Counted from the stretch's first letter, positions 41,888-49,979 are shown. The stretch is 64,000 nucleotides of DNA from Eikenella exigua (GCF_008805035.1 NZ_CP038018.1:372001-436000), one strand, 5' to 3'. The notes: generated from the sequence alone by a model not told the origin. A program made the numbers and translations.

Positions 41888-42568
41888 ATGAAGTTTTGGC
41901 AATCTACTGCATTAGCTGCTTTGGCCGTGGGCATCGCTGCTCCGGCATTTGCTGCTGGCGGCACAGTGTCTTATGTCTGCCAACAAGGCAAACAGGTGGA
42001 TGTGAGCTATCAGTTCAACAGCCGTGGCAAACCCGTGTCTGCGCGCGCCCGCCTCAACGGCAGCAACCGCAACATGGCTTTCGATGCGCGCCGCTCTGAC
42101 AGCACGGGCACAGCGTTTAAAGACCGTGCCGGCTACAACCTGACCGGCCCGGTGCTCACCGTCAACAACTACCGCAGTGAAGAAGGCATCAGCATCCTCT
42201 CGCCGCGCAGCGAATTCCTGTATAAAGACTGTAATCCACGGCACAACGAGCCTGCCCGCCAAGTGCCGCCCGCCGCAGCCCGTAGCGGCAGTGTGGCCTA
42301 CGTTTGCCAGCAAGGCCGCCGCTTGAATGTGAATTACCACTTCAATTCCGCCGGCGTGCCTACTAGCGCCGAGCTGAGAGTGAACAACCGCAATCTGCGT
42401 TTGCCGTATAACCTGTCGGCTTCCGACAATGTGGACACCGTATTCAGCGCCAACGGCTACCGCCTGACTACCAATGCCATGGATTCGGCCAACTACCGCA
42501 GCCAAGACATCATCGTGAGTGCGCCCAACGGCCAAATGCTGTATAAGGATTGCTCTCCTGCCCGTTAA
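41888..42568 (+). CDS. Tandem two-domain adhesin-complex-type protein (lysozyme-inhibitor-like)
   Basis: The 226-residue exported protein has a signal peptide (FAA cleavage) and two copies of the ~95-residue domain of neisserial ACP, an adhesin and C-type lysozyme inhibitor related to MliC. Domain 1 has VSYVCQQGKQVDVSYQFN and ends LYKDCNP. Domain 2 has VAYVCQQGRRLNVNYHFN and ends LYKDCSP. Each keeps the two cysteines and the TVSYVCQQG start. Known neisserial ACP has one domain, so the duplication is unusual. A single-domain paralogue lies at 45697-46065. Confidence 0.85.
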   Translation: MKFWQSTALAALAVGIAAPAFAAGGTVSYVCQQGKQVDVSYQFNSRGKPVSARARLNGSNRNMAFDARRSDSTGTAFKDRAGYNLTGPVLTVNNYRSEEGISILSPRSEFLYKDCNPRHNEPARQVPPAAARSGSVAYVCQQGRRLNVNYHFNSAGVPTSAELRVNNRNLRLPYNLSASDNVDTVFSANGYRLTTNAMDSANYRSQDIIVSAPNGQMLYKDCSPAR

Positions 42569-42587
42569 TTCGGTGCGGTGGATAAAC

Positions 42588-42620
42588 AAGCAGGCACAAC
42601 TTTGCGGTTGTGCCTGCTTT
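42588..42620 (+). terminator. Strong terminator without DUS
   Basis: AAGCAGGCACAAC-TTTGCG-GTTGTGCCTGCTT is a 13-bp perfect stem followed by TG and TTT, 20 bp after the gene above. Confidence 0.85.
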
Positions 42621-42626
42621 GTTTGG

Positions 42627-42877
42627 CTATGGTGTTTCAGGTAGCCTTGGTGTTTCAACGATGCCCAGCAGCTTTTCTGTTAAATCGGTTTGAGCCAAAT
42701 CAGAGAAGCGGATGCTCAAGCCGTCGGCCAAGTCGTTTACCACGATGAAGTCGTTGCCTTTTGAAACGTGATCGCCCACATATCCACATTCGGTGCCATG
42801 GTATAGTCTGAATAGGTGAATACACGGATGTTGCCGGAGGGCGGTATCGATACATGGGCTGGGAATATCGCCGGCAT
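42627..42877 (-). pseudogene. Degraded gene fragment of unknown family
   Basis: On the minus strand an ATG at 42877 opens MPAIFPAHVSIPPSGNIRVF and continues through YSDYTMAPNVDMWAIT. A one-base shift at an AAAA run near 42768 is then needed to reach KGNDFIVVNDLADGLSIRFS, DLAQTDLTEKLLGIVE and the stop. The continuity of the two halves and protein-like composition argue for one interrupted gene. I cannot name it. It lies between the two-domain ACP-like gene and the tRNA fragment. Confidence 0.45.
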
Positions 42878-42949
42878 GGGCAGACGGCAGCTCCCACAGA
42901 GAGAGATATTGAGTTTGAAGGGCGTACGTATGGCAGTAAGTAAAACAGG

Positions 42950-43648
42950 CTACCTGAAAAGGTAGCCTGTTTGGGATTTGGTGCCGGCGGCAGGAATCGA
43001 ACTCGCGACCCCCTGATTACAAGCCAGCAGGGCTTCACGGCTGCGGGCGAGGAAGGCTTCTTTGTCTTCATCTTCGCGTAGGGTCAGCGGTTCGCCGATG
43101 TGGACTTCGCACAACAGCGGCACGGGCAGCACTTTGCCTTTGGGCAGGACGCGGTTGATGTTGTCGATCCATATCGGCACAAATTCGGTATCCGGTTTGC
43201 TCTTGGCTAGGTGGTAAATGCCTGATTTGAATGGAAGCAGGATTTCGTTTTCGTCTGTGTTGCGCGTGCCTTCGGGGAATATAATCAGCGAATCGCCCGC
43301 TTGGAGCGCATGGTTCATTTGCTCGGTAATCAACTGCGGATTGTCGCTGTGGCGCGGAATCAAGAGCGCGTTGAAGACGTTTTGGATGATGAAGCGTTTG
43401 AGTTTGTTGGTCAGCCAGTAATCCGAGCCGGCCACGGGGCGCGCGGAAAGCCGCCAGCGTCGTGGCAGGGAAATCCACACCAGCAAGAAATCGCCGTGGC
43501 TGCCGTGATTGGCGTAATACACTTTTTGCTGTGGATCGAACGCCAGCTCGTGCGGACTTTTGGGCTGAACCCCGGTGAGGAAGGATACCGACAGATACAA
43601 TGCTTGGTCGGTTAGCCAGGCAAGTTGTTTTTTAAGAAAGTTTTTCAT
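42950..43648 (-). CDS. 1-acyl-glycerol-phosphate acyltransferase (PlsC-like), altered C-terminus
   Basis: The product is a PlsC-like acyltransferase of 232 residues with the acceptor box YANHGSHGDFLLVW (N-H-x4-D) and FPEGTRNTDENEI (E-G-T-R). It likely acylates lysophosphatidic acid or a related lipid. The last ~25 residues (NQGVASSIPAAGTKSQ and on) are read from a tRNA-Thr fragment and a DUS and do not belong to the family. The original end was probably a few residues after LARSREALLAC. It is the last gene of the lipid cluster. Confidence 0.8.
   Translation of the reverse strand: MKNFLKKQLAWLTDQALYLSVSFLTGVQPKSPHELAFDPQQKVYYANHGSHGDFLLVWISLPRRWRLSARPVAGSDYWLTNKLKRFIIQNVFNALLIPRHSDNPQLITEQMNHALQAGDSLIIFPEGTRNTDENEILLPFKSGIYHLAKSKPDTEFVPIWIDNINRVLPKGKVLPVPLLCEVHIGEPLTLREDEDKEAFLARSREALLACNQGVASSIPAAGTKSQTGYLFR
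42979..43023 (-). other. Truncated tRNA-Thr(TGT) 3' fragment
   Basis: The minus strand reads CTTGTAATCAGGGGGTCGCG, AGTTCGATTCCTGCC and GCCGGCACCA. This is the anticodon loop with TGT, the variable loop, the T arm and an acceptor end with CCA. The 5' half (acceptor, D arm, 5' anticodon stem) is missing and acyltransferase sequence takes its place, so it cannot be functional. It marks a recombination junction. Confidence 0.75.
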
Positions 43649-43652
43649 GGCA

Positions 43653-44033
43653 TCAGAGGAGTTGGGTCAGGAATATTGATGATTGTGCAGCGGTTAGATA
43701 CAAGCTTTTGCGCCATAAGGCGAGTGCGCCCGATACACGTTGCGGCATATCGCGGCTGTCTGCAACGCGGCGCAAGCTGGTTTGCCGCAAAGTTTGGTCG
43801 AAGGCTTCGGGCGTGTAGCGCCCTTCGGCTAAATCTTGGAACACGCGGCGGTCGAACTCGATGCGGATGTGGCAGTATAACAGCGCTGCCGTCAAAATCA
43901 GCTGCACCGCTGACCACGCACTGCCCTGTTGTGCCGATAAAGCCAGTAGCAAGGCATTGAAAACAGCGGTATAGCGGGCGGTGGCGAGTAGGCGGGCAGT
44001 AATCAGGCTGTCGGTTGTTGGTGTCGTGTTCAT
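43653..44033 (-). CDS. Small membrane protein of the lipid cluster
   Basis: The 126-residue product starts at ATG 44033 (MNTTPTTDSLITARLLATAR), which overlaps the stop of the phosphatase gene by four bases (ATGA). Two hydrophobic stretches (TAVFNALLLALSA and AVQLILTAALLYCH) lie in its first half, and a basic, helix-prone second half follows. No family is recognised. The acyltransferase starts 4 bp downstream, so all three are translationally linked. Confidence 0.6.
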   Translation of the reverse strand: MNTTPTTDSLITARLLATARYTAVFNALLLALSAQQGSAWSAVQLILTAALLYCHIRIEFDRRVFQDLAEGRYTPEAFDQTLRQTSLRRVADSRDMPQRVSGALALWRKSLYLTAAQSSIFLTQLL

Positions 44034-45433
44034 GGGGTTTCCTTTTGATCTGCGCCGAAGTTTTTCAGGTAGCCTGCCGCCGCTTCTACTGCCGTTGCCG
44101 TTTCCGGCGGCAACACCATTTGCGGGCGAGCCTGTTTCAGTTCTGCCGTTGCCTGTGCCAAATCTCGGCAGCCGCCATAGGCTAGCAGCCAAGTGAGCAC
44201 CGCTGCCGCGCTGCGTCCGTAGCCCAGTGCGCAACAGGCCAGAACCTTGCCATGTTGCCGACGCAATTCTTCCAGTAGCGAAGCCGCCTGCATCAAATTG
44301 TTTTCAGATGGCGCAACCATATCCAATAATGGCAGAGCGCGGTATGCGCCGCGATAACGAGGGCGGGGATATTCGGCGCATACGTCCAATACAGCGGGGA
44401 GGTCGTCTGAAACCCCTAATACGCTGCCAATCAACACATCATCACGCACGCGTGCCGCCTTCGCTTTGCCGCGTAGCCAGTACGCCATGTTCAACCGCAC
44501 GCCAGCCAGATAAGGCAGCAGCAAAACCGTTGCCGCCGCCGACAGCTTGCCGTCTGCCTGTTTTTGGAGCACCGCCGCGTTGCCGGTCAAATAGGCGAAA
44601 GCGACCACCGATAACGACACACTAACCCACAAAGTCCACAACCACGCGCCGCCGAAAAAGGATGGCAGAGCCGACAATACCGCGCCCGCCAGATACAGCA
44701 TGGCGATTTTGATTTTGCGGGAATGTGTTTCAGGGGAAGTTTTAGCTTTGCAGAAACTCAGCCTTGCTTCGCAAGACATCGTTTTCAGGTAGCTTGTTTG
44801 ACCGTCTGGCTGTGCTACAGACAGACTTCGTTCACTGAAAGGAGATACGCCGCGTTGCGGTATGGCCCACAACACCAGCCAGCCCAGCAGCGCGCCGGTT
44901 GGCACGTCGATAAAATGGTGTTGGTAAGTCGTCAGCACCGACAAGGCAATCAGGCTCTGCCACAGCAAAAGCAGCAAACGGATTTTGGGAAACCGCGAAT
45001 AAAACGCACCGACGATCACCGCCAATGCAATATGCAGCGATGGCGCTTGGTTGTACGGCAAATCAAATGCTACCAACGAGTCAAGCAGCCAACCCGACAA
45101 CCCGTCAGTAGGCGGCTTCGGCCAGCTGAAATGCAGCGGGAACAGCATGAAGCAAGTGGTAGCAACAATTTGTGCTGCCACCAGCCGTGCAACGTAACGG
45201 TTTTGTTCACTCGCATCTCGGCAAAGGAAAAATGTCACCGCATACACCAAATTCAGCGACCAATAAGGCACAATCGTCCACGCCCAAAACGGAATGCCAT
45301 GTTCCCATGCAAAAGCGATTTCCGGCACATAGGCTAGCGATGCCGCGTAATGGTTGGACAAGCCATAGCTTGTGTAGAACAGCACGCCGACCAAAACAAG
45401 CTTGAACAGTGAGGTTTTCAGGGTGGGTTTCAT
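44030..45433 (-). CDS. Fused PAP2 and dual-specificity phosphatase membrane protein (YnbD-like)
   Basis: The 467-residue product combines a PAP2-type lipid phosphatase domain in the first ~200 residues (APSLHIALAVI, YQHHFIDVPTG), several membrane spans and a C-terminal Cys-based phosphatase with the loop CALGYGRSAA (C-x5-R-S). This matches E. coli YnbD. Between the domains a ~50-residue tract (TSYLKTMSCEARLSFC and on) is encoded by a DUS-tailed repeat and looks like an in-frame insertion. A foreign-dialect DUS (AGGTCGTCTGAA, 44400-44411) lies in the second half. It likely dephosphorylates a lipid intermediate. Confidence 0.8.
   Translation of the reverse strand: MKPTLKTSLFKLVLVGVLFYTSYGLSNHYAASLAYVPEIAFAWEHGIPFWAWTIVPYWSLNLVYAVTFFLCRDASEQNRYVARLVAAQIVATTCFMLFPLHFSWPKPPTDGLSGWLLDSLVAFDLPYNQAPSLHIALAVIVGAFYSRFPKIRLLLLLWQSLIALSVLTTYQHHFIDVPTGALLGWLVLWAIPQRGVSPFSERSLSVAQPDGQTSYLKTMSCEARLSFCKAKTSPETHSRKIKIAMLYLAGAVLSALPSFFGGAWLWTLWVSVSLSVVAFAYLTGNAAVLQKQADGKLSAAATVLLLPYLAGVRLNMAYWLRGKAKAARVRDDVLIGSVLGVSDDLPAVLDVCAEYPRPRYRGAYRALPLLDMVAPSENNLMQAASLLEELRRQHGKVLACCALGYGRSAAAVLTWLLAYGGCRDLAQATAELKQARPQMVLPPETATAVEAAAGYLKNFGADQKETP
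44739..44793. repeat. DUS-tailed repeat, copy 7, inside the phosphatase gene
   Basis: TTTTAGCTTTGCAGAAACTC, then AGCCTTGC and GTTTTCAGGTAGCTT, is related to the long repeat at 34100. It is translated as part of the linker between the two phosphatase domains. Confidence 0.5.
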
Positions 45434-45696
45434 GGAGAGGATTGTAAATATTCAATGTAAATCAGATGAAATCCGCTTTCAATACAAGGCATGCCAACAA
45501 TGCAGCAGAAATTAAGTTAATTTGTCATACTTAGAGGTATGATATTATTTTACTATTGCATTGGTTGAATATTTTTGCCGGAAGACTACAATACTGCCTG
45601 CTGTTTGGGCAGATTATTCATTTGCTTTAGAACAACACAGGCGGCTTGAGGCTACCTGAAAAATTTCTTGATACTCAATTAGGAGTCATAACCATT

Positions 45697-46065
45697 ATGA
45701 AACTATTATCTGTTGTTACTGCGGCTGCACTGGCTGCCGTTTCCCTGAGTGCTGCGGCTGCGCCTGGCGGCATGGTTTCCTACACCTGCGACAACGGCAA
45801 ACAGTTGAATGTGTTGTATGAGTTCAACCGCCAAGGCAAGCCGGTAAGCGCTGCGGTTAATGCCGCCGGTACGCAGGTAAACCTGGCTTATAACAGAAGA
45901 CAGTCCGACAGCACCGGTACCACCTTTACCAACCGTCGCGGCTACTCTCTGTCTGCCGGCTACATCGACAAAAACACCCACACCACCTCCGACGTGGTGG
46001 GTTTGACCGCTCCTGGCGGCCGTTTCGTGGTGAAAAACTGCTCACCTGTGAACGCCAGCAACTAA
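45697..46065 (+). CDS. Single-domain adhesin-complex-type protein
   Basis: The 122-residue exported protein has a signal peptide (SLSAAAA), then MVSYTCDNGKQLNVLYEFN, RQSDSTGTTFTNRRGYSL and VVKNCSP. These are the features of neisserial ACP, the surface adhesin and C-type lysozyme inhibitor. The ATG at 45697 is chosen over longer in-frame starts because it gives the signal peptide. It stands on the plus strand inside the minus-strand lipid cluster, with a DUS just upstream (45651). It is related to each half of the protein at 41888-42568. Confidence 0.85.
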   Translation: MKLLSVVTAAALAAVSLSAAAAPGGMVSYTCDNGKQLNVLYEFNRQGKPVSAAVNAAGTQVNLAYNRRQSDSTGTTFTNRRGYSLSAGYIDKNTHTTSDVVGLTAPGGRFVVKNCSPVNASN

Positions 46066-46075
46066 GATTTTTCGA

Positions 46076-46106
46076 TAAAAGGCCGTCTGATTTTCAGGCG
46101 GCCTTC
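46076..46106. terminator. Bidirectional terminator built from a Neisseria-dialect DUS
   Basis: AAAAGGCCGTCTGA and TCAGGCGGCCTTCT form an imperfect stem between convergent genes. The arms are AGGCCGTCTGA and AGGCCGCCTGAA (complement), not the eikDUS used elsewhere. Confidence 0.7.
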
Positions 46107-46113
46107 TCTTATT

Positions 46114-47856
46114 TTATTTTTTCACCGCCAGGCTCACGGTGAAAATACCGTATTCATCTATCCATTGGCGGACTTTTTCAAAACCGGCTTGTTCAACCAG
46201 CTGATCCATTTCCTGCTGGCTGCGGCGGCGCATTACCCAGTTCGGGCTGCCTGCCTTGTGGCTGGTCAGCGCGCGGGCAATCATTTCGAGCTGCGGATGC
46301 CACGGCTGTCCGGTGTAAATCAAGTAGCCGCCTGTTTCAATCGCATCGCCGAAGCCGTAGAGCGAGTTCAAAATCAAATCGTTGTCGGCAAACAATTCAT
46401 GCAGACCGGAAACGATGCCGAGCGTGGGACGCGGTTGCAAATCCTGATAGTTGGCGCGGTCGTAGGCATTCACTTCGTCGAAAGTAACCGTGTCTTGCAG
46501 ACCGCGTTCGGCAATCAGCCTGCGGCCGACTTCGACGTTAATCGGGCTGTAATCGCGCAAACGCACAGAATCGGGCAGCGTGTCAGCAGTCAACGCATCA
46601 AGCACATAGCGTCCATGCCCCGAGGCAATATCGAGAACGTGTACAGGTTTGCCCGCTTCGCGCAGCTTGGCAGAGGCCGTCTGAATCGCTTTGCCGATAT
46701 TGATTTTACGTTGGCGGATGCCGCGCCAGCCGATGGCGTTGAGATAGTGTTTGTCCACCGCCACACCAAAGGCGTTGCTGCCCTGCGGCTGGTTGCGGTA
46801 CACATAATCCAGCGTGCTGCCTGAGTCGTAGCCGGTTTCCTTGCCGATTTTCAAACCTTCGCTCCAACGCGCGCCAAGGTCGAGGGAGGCACGGTAAACC
46901 GCCCAAAATGCGCCACGCGGCGAACAAATAGACAAAGGTGTTGCCAATTCGTCGGCTTCGCGACGGCTTTCTCCGTGTAAATGGGCTTGGGTCAAATCGA
47001 CTTGATAGAAAGGCTGATTGAAACGTTCGCGGATAAAGCGGCGCATTTCGACGAAGGCGATTTCACGGTTTTGCTCGCCTAAGGTATCGTGATAGAAACC
47101 ATCCAGAACATGACGTTCTTTGATGCGGCTGCCTAAACGGTTGTAGAAATCGTGTTGCGGTTTGTGATGAACCACCCAGTCGCTGCCCGAAATCAAAAGC
47201 TGAACAGGCGTAGTAATTGCCTGCGCGTCGGCGACCACGCGTTCGGCGGCCTCATACAAACCGAGCAGAATACGCACGGAAATGGCGCGGGTAATCAGCG
47301 GATCGTTGTCGTAGCTGGTTTGGCGTTCTTTGTTGTGCGTCAGGTAATGGGCTTTGACGTAGCTGTTGACAAAGAAATTGCCGCGCCATTTCTGCATGAT
47401 TTTCAGACCGGTGCGGGCAAAAGGGACGTAGAGTTTGACTTTGAAGGCGGGTGATGCCAATACGGCGCAGCGGATTTTCGGCGCGTAGTCGTGCAACCAA
47501 GTGGAAACCAATACTGCGCCGACGCTTTGCGCGATCACGCAGATGTTTTCGGGTTTGATGCCGTATTCGCTTTGGATGTGGCGGATAAAGTCGTCCACGT
47601 CGGCAACGGAAGTGCCGATGCTGGGGCTGTCGCCGCGTTCGCCGGGGCTGGGTCCATGACCGCGCGCGTCCCATGCGAAATAGGAAAAATCGTCGAAACC
47701 GAGTTCGTCGGCAACAAATATCATTCGGCCGGAATGCTCGTGGCCGCGGTGGAACAGCACGATGGCTTTATCGGTCGAACCGTCGGCAGCGGGGCGGTAG
47801 CGGTAGAAAAGTTCGGTACCGTCTTGGGTGGCGAAGTGTTTTTGCTGTTCCTGCAT
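46114..47856 (-). CDS. Bifunctional alpha/beta-hydrolase and SAM-dependent methyltransferase (YnbC-like)
   Basis: The 580-residue product has an alpha/beta-hydrolase domain (residues ~1-290) with the oxyanion segment VLFHRGHEHSGR, the nucleophile elbow CVIAQSVGAV (Ser) and a late His (GFYHDTLGE). A linker leads to a class I methyltransferase (~340-580) with the SAM loop VLDIASGHGRYVLDAL. This is the architecture of E. coli YnbC, encoded with ynbA and ynbD as here. It contains an intact Neisseria-dialect DUS (AGGCCGTCTGAA, 46674-46685). A lipid substrate is likely by context. Confidence 0.85.
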   Translation of the reverse strand: MQEQQKHFATQDGTELFYRYRPAADGSTDKAIVLFHRGHEHSGRMIFVADELGFDDFSYFAWDARGHGPSPGERGDSPSIGTSVADVDDFIRHIQSEYGIKPENICVIAQSVGAVLVSTWLHDYAPKIRCAVLASPAFKVKLYVPFARTGLKIMQKWRGNFFVNSYVKAHYLTHNKERQTSYDNDPLITRAISVRILLGLYEAAERVVADAQAITTPVQLLISGSDWVVHHKPQHDFYNRLGSRIKERHVLDGFYHDTLGEQNREIAFVEMRRFIRERFNQPFYQVDLTQAHLHGESRREADELATPLSICSPRGAFWAVYRASLDLGARWSEGLKIGKETGYDSGSTLDYVYRNQPQGSNAFGVAVDKHYLNAIGWRGIRQRKINIGKAIQTASAKLREAGKPVHVLDIASGHGRYVLDALTADTLPDSVRLRDYSPINVEVGRRLIAERGLQDTVTFDEVNAYDRANYQDLQPRPTLGIVSGLHELFADNDLILNSLYGFGDAIETGGYLIYTGQPWHPQLEMIARALTSHKAGSPNWVMRRRSQQEMDQLVEQAGFEKVRQWIDEYGIFTVSLAVKK

Positions 47857-47887
47857 ATGTGTACTCCTTGGTGAAATACATTTTAAA

Positions 47888-47932
47888 GAGGCTACCTGAA
47901 AATCGGTTTGATGCGTTTTCAGGTAGCCTTTA
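47888..47932 (-). terminator. DUS-pair hairpin between the DUF2238 gene and the YnbC-like gene
   Basis: GAGGCTACCTGAAAA and TTTTCAGGTAGCCTT form a stem directly downstream of the DUF2238 stop, in eikDUS dialect. Confidence 0.65.
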
Positions 47933-47936
47933 ACAG

Positions 47937-48560
47937 TTAAGATTGGCTGCCCAAACGTTTATCTGGCCGGGTAAACAGAAAGATAAGCAAGGAAGTCAGC
48001 GCGCCCAGCGTATCGGCGAGTATGTCTTTTTGCGCATCCCAAATATCGCCTTGCGAACCGAGCACCTCCAGCCCCGCTTCGCCGCCGTCAATCACCGCAT
48101 ACTGCCATTCGATGACTTCGTAAGCCGCCGCCACGCTCATGATGAAGAACAAAGAGAAAAACAGGGCAAGGGTAGGGCGGCAGAGTTTGCGGCGCAACAG
48201 CCATTCCGCCATCGGATAGGCGTAGAAACCGATAATGTAGTGGCCGACGCGGTCGAAATGATTGCGGTTTTCGCCTAAAAACGGCGCAAGCAGGCGGTTT
48301 GCCCAGTCGAAGGGCACGTCGGCGAAGGTGTAGTGCGCGCCGATGGTGTGCATAATCAGCCAGAAGCTCATGAATATATAAGCCAAATTGCTAAAACGGA
48401 AGCGGCGGTAAGTGGCGATAAGCGCGACAAATACGGTGGAAACGGGGATGATTTCGGCATACCAAACGGCGCGGTCGGACGGGTTGATGCCCGACCAGAC
48501 GATGAGTGCGGCAATGAAAACGGCGAGGAAGAGGGGGATGATGGGGAAGGATTTTTGCAT
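47937..48560 (-). CDS. DUF2238 (YjdF-like) membrane protein
   Basis: The 207-residue inner-membrane protein has about five hydrophobic segments and the family's conserved MHTIGAHYTFADVPFDW and NHFDRVGHYIIGFYAYP. VIEWQYAVIDGGEAGLEVLG and the SQGDIWDAQKDILADTLGAL motif (DxQKDxxxDTxGA) follow. E. coli YjdF is of unknown function, but the protein is often near phospholipid-related genes, as here. Confidence 0.85.
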   Translation of the reverse strand: MQKSFPIIPLFLAVFIAALIVWSGINPSDRAVWYAEIIPVSTVFVALIATYRRFRFSNLAYIFMSFWLIMHTIGAHYTFADVPFDWANRLLAPFLGENRNHFDRVGHYIIGFYAYPMAEWLLRRKLCRPTLALFFSLFFIMSVAAAYEVIEWQYAVIDGGEAGLEVLGSQGDIWDAQKDILADTLGALTSLLIFLFTRPDKRLGSQS

Positions 48561-48648
48561 AGGGGTTGATGTATGGGATAAATGTTGACCGATTTTAATT
48601 TTATTGGGTGGCTTTCAGGTATCTTGTATGGGAGGCTACCTGAAAAAA

Positions 48649-49056
48649 TCAATAATTCAAATTCCTTTGAAGGTGTTTCAGCATCACAATCACAAACAGG
48701 GCGGTTGCGAAGGATAGCATAAACATCAGCACGGCGGCTGGAATCGAACGCGGGATGGACTGCACGGCCATCACCAGCAACCAAACAGTTGCCCCGGCAA
48801 AGACGAGTGCGGCGGTGCTGAAAAAAACTACGGCAAAACAAGCCCAGATTTTGGTAACACAGCGCTCAAAGCGGCTGTATTGCCCGCTTTCCCGCACGGC
48901 TTCTAAATAGGCATCTAAGAAGACTAAGCCCACACAGACGGCAGTACCCAGCCACAACCCTTTGCTGTGCCAACCGGTTTTCCCGGCGAGGCGATAAGTG
49001 CAAATGGCGATAAATAGCAGCAAAAACACTGTCCACGCATTGAATACTTTTTTCAT
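48649..49056 (-). CDS. Small polytopic membrane protein of the lipid cluster
   Basis: The 135-residue product has four hydrophobic segments (residues ~8-25, 34-52, 67-90 and 100-128), with a charged loop RESGQYSRFERCVTK between the second and third. It starts at ATG 49056, MKKVFNAWTV, with the stop of the YnbA-like gene 10 bp upstream. No family is recognised. A DUS pair lies downstream. Confidence 0.6.
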   Translation of the reverse strand: MKKVFNAWTVFLLLFIAICTYRLAGKTGWHSKGLWLGTAVCVGLVFLDAYLEAVRESGQYSRFERCVTKIWACFAVVFFSTAALVFAGATVWLLVMAVQSIPRSIPAAVLMFMLSFATALFVIVMLKHLQRNLNY

Positions 49057-49066
49057 AATTGGATTT

Positions 49067-49666
49067 TCAGGTAGCCTTTAAGCCGTTGATAATACGCTTA
49101 TAGCAGGTGTAAACCAATGCCGCGCAAGCCAGCCACATGACGACGTAGAAAACCGCATGGAAGCTGCCCGCTACCGCATACCACACCGCCAGTACGCCGA
49201 TAAAGAACGCGCGGTCGCTCTTGCCGAACGGGCCGTCATAACGCCGCCCGTTGCCGTGTACCTGCCCCAACACGCCGCAAAATTCCGTCATCGCCGCCAG
49301 CCAGACAAACAGGCCGACTTGTGCGCCGTCAAACGGGGCGATAACGGCGAAAGGCAGATACAGCGCGGCATCGGCGGCAACATCGGTGATTTCGTTCAGA
49401 TAACCGCCCAATGCCGACTGCTGACCGAACTCGCGCGCCAGCATCCCGTCTACCGCATTCAACGCCATGCGGACAAACAGCCACACGGGCAACAGCCAAA
49501 ACAAAGCAGGAACCTGCGCGCCGAGCGACAGCAGCAGCCCGACCGCAATGGATATTGCACAGGCAAACACAGTTACCTGATTGGCCGTTCCCCCTTTCTG
49601 ATACAACCACCGCACCAGCGGGCGCAGCAGGTTTTGGAATTTGGGTTTAAGGGCGTAGATGCTCAT
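49067..49666 (-). CDS. CDP-alcohol phosphatidyltransferase family protein (YnbA-like)
   Basis: The 199-residue membrane enzyme has the CDP-alcohol transferase signature in a variant form: NAVDGMLAREFGQQSALGGY, then LNEITDVAAD. Asn stands at two of the four metal-binding Asp positions. E. coli YnbA, as I recall it, shares this NALDGMLAR variant. Family members transfer a phosphatidyl group from CDP-diacylglycerol to an alcohol. It is the first gene of the cluster in transcription order. A CdsA-like partner (YnbB) is not present here. Confidence 0.82.
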   Translation of the reverse strand: MSIYALKPKFQNLLRPLVRWLYQKGGTANQVTVFACAISIAVGLLLSLGAQVPALFWLLPVWLFVRMALNAVDGMLAREFGQQSALGGYLNEITDVAADAALYLPFAVIAPFDGAQVGLFVWLAAMTEFCGVLGQVHGNGRRYDGPFGKSDRAFFIGVLAVWYAVAGSFHAVFYVVMWLACAALVYTCYKRIINGLKAT

Positions 49667-49979
49667 GGTGTGCGGTCTCGATGGTGGGTGGTTGTATTAT
49701 AGATGAAATGGGTTAAGGATTGCTGTTTGTTGTGTATCAAAATGAAGCATTTGGCCGTATTTCAGCAAGTGTCGGCAGTGGGATTGGTGTGTTTGCACGC
49801 AATGGTACAACTAGGTTTGTAAGCCGATGGATAATGGAATTTAGGAATTGTCAGGAATTTGTATATAAGGGTAAAATAAACGGATAACTCAACCCGATGG
49901 TTTGCCTGCATGGCGGATTGTTGGGGGAACCGATAAATATTACTTTTGGAAGCAACACCGCTGGAAAGGGAAAACAAAA

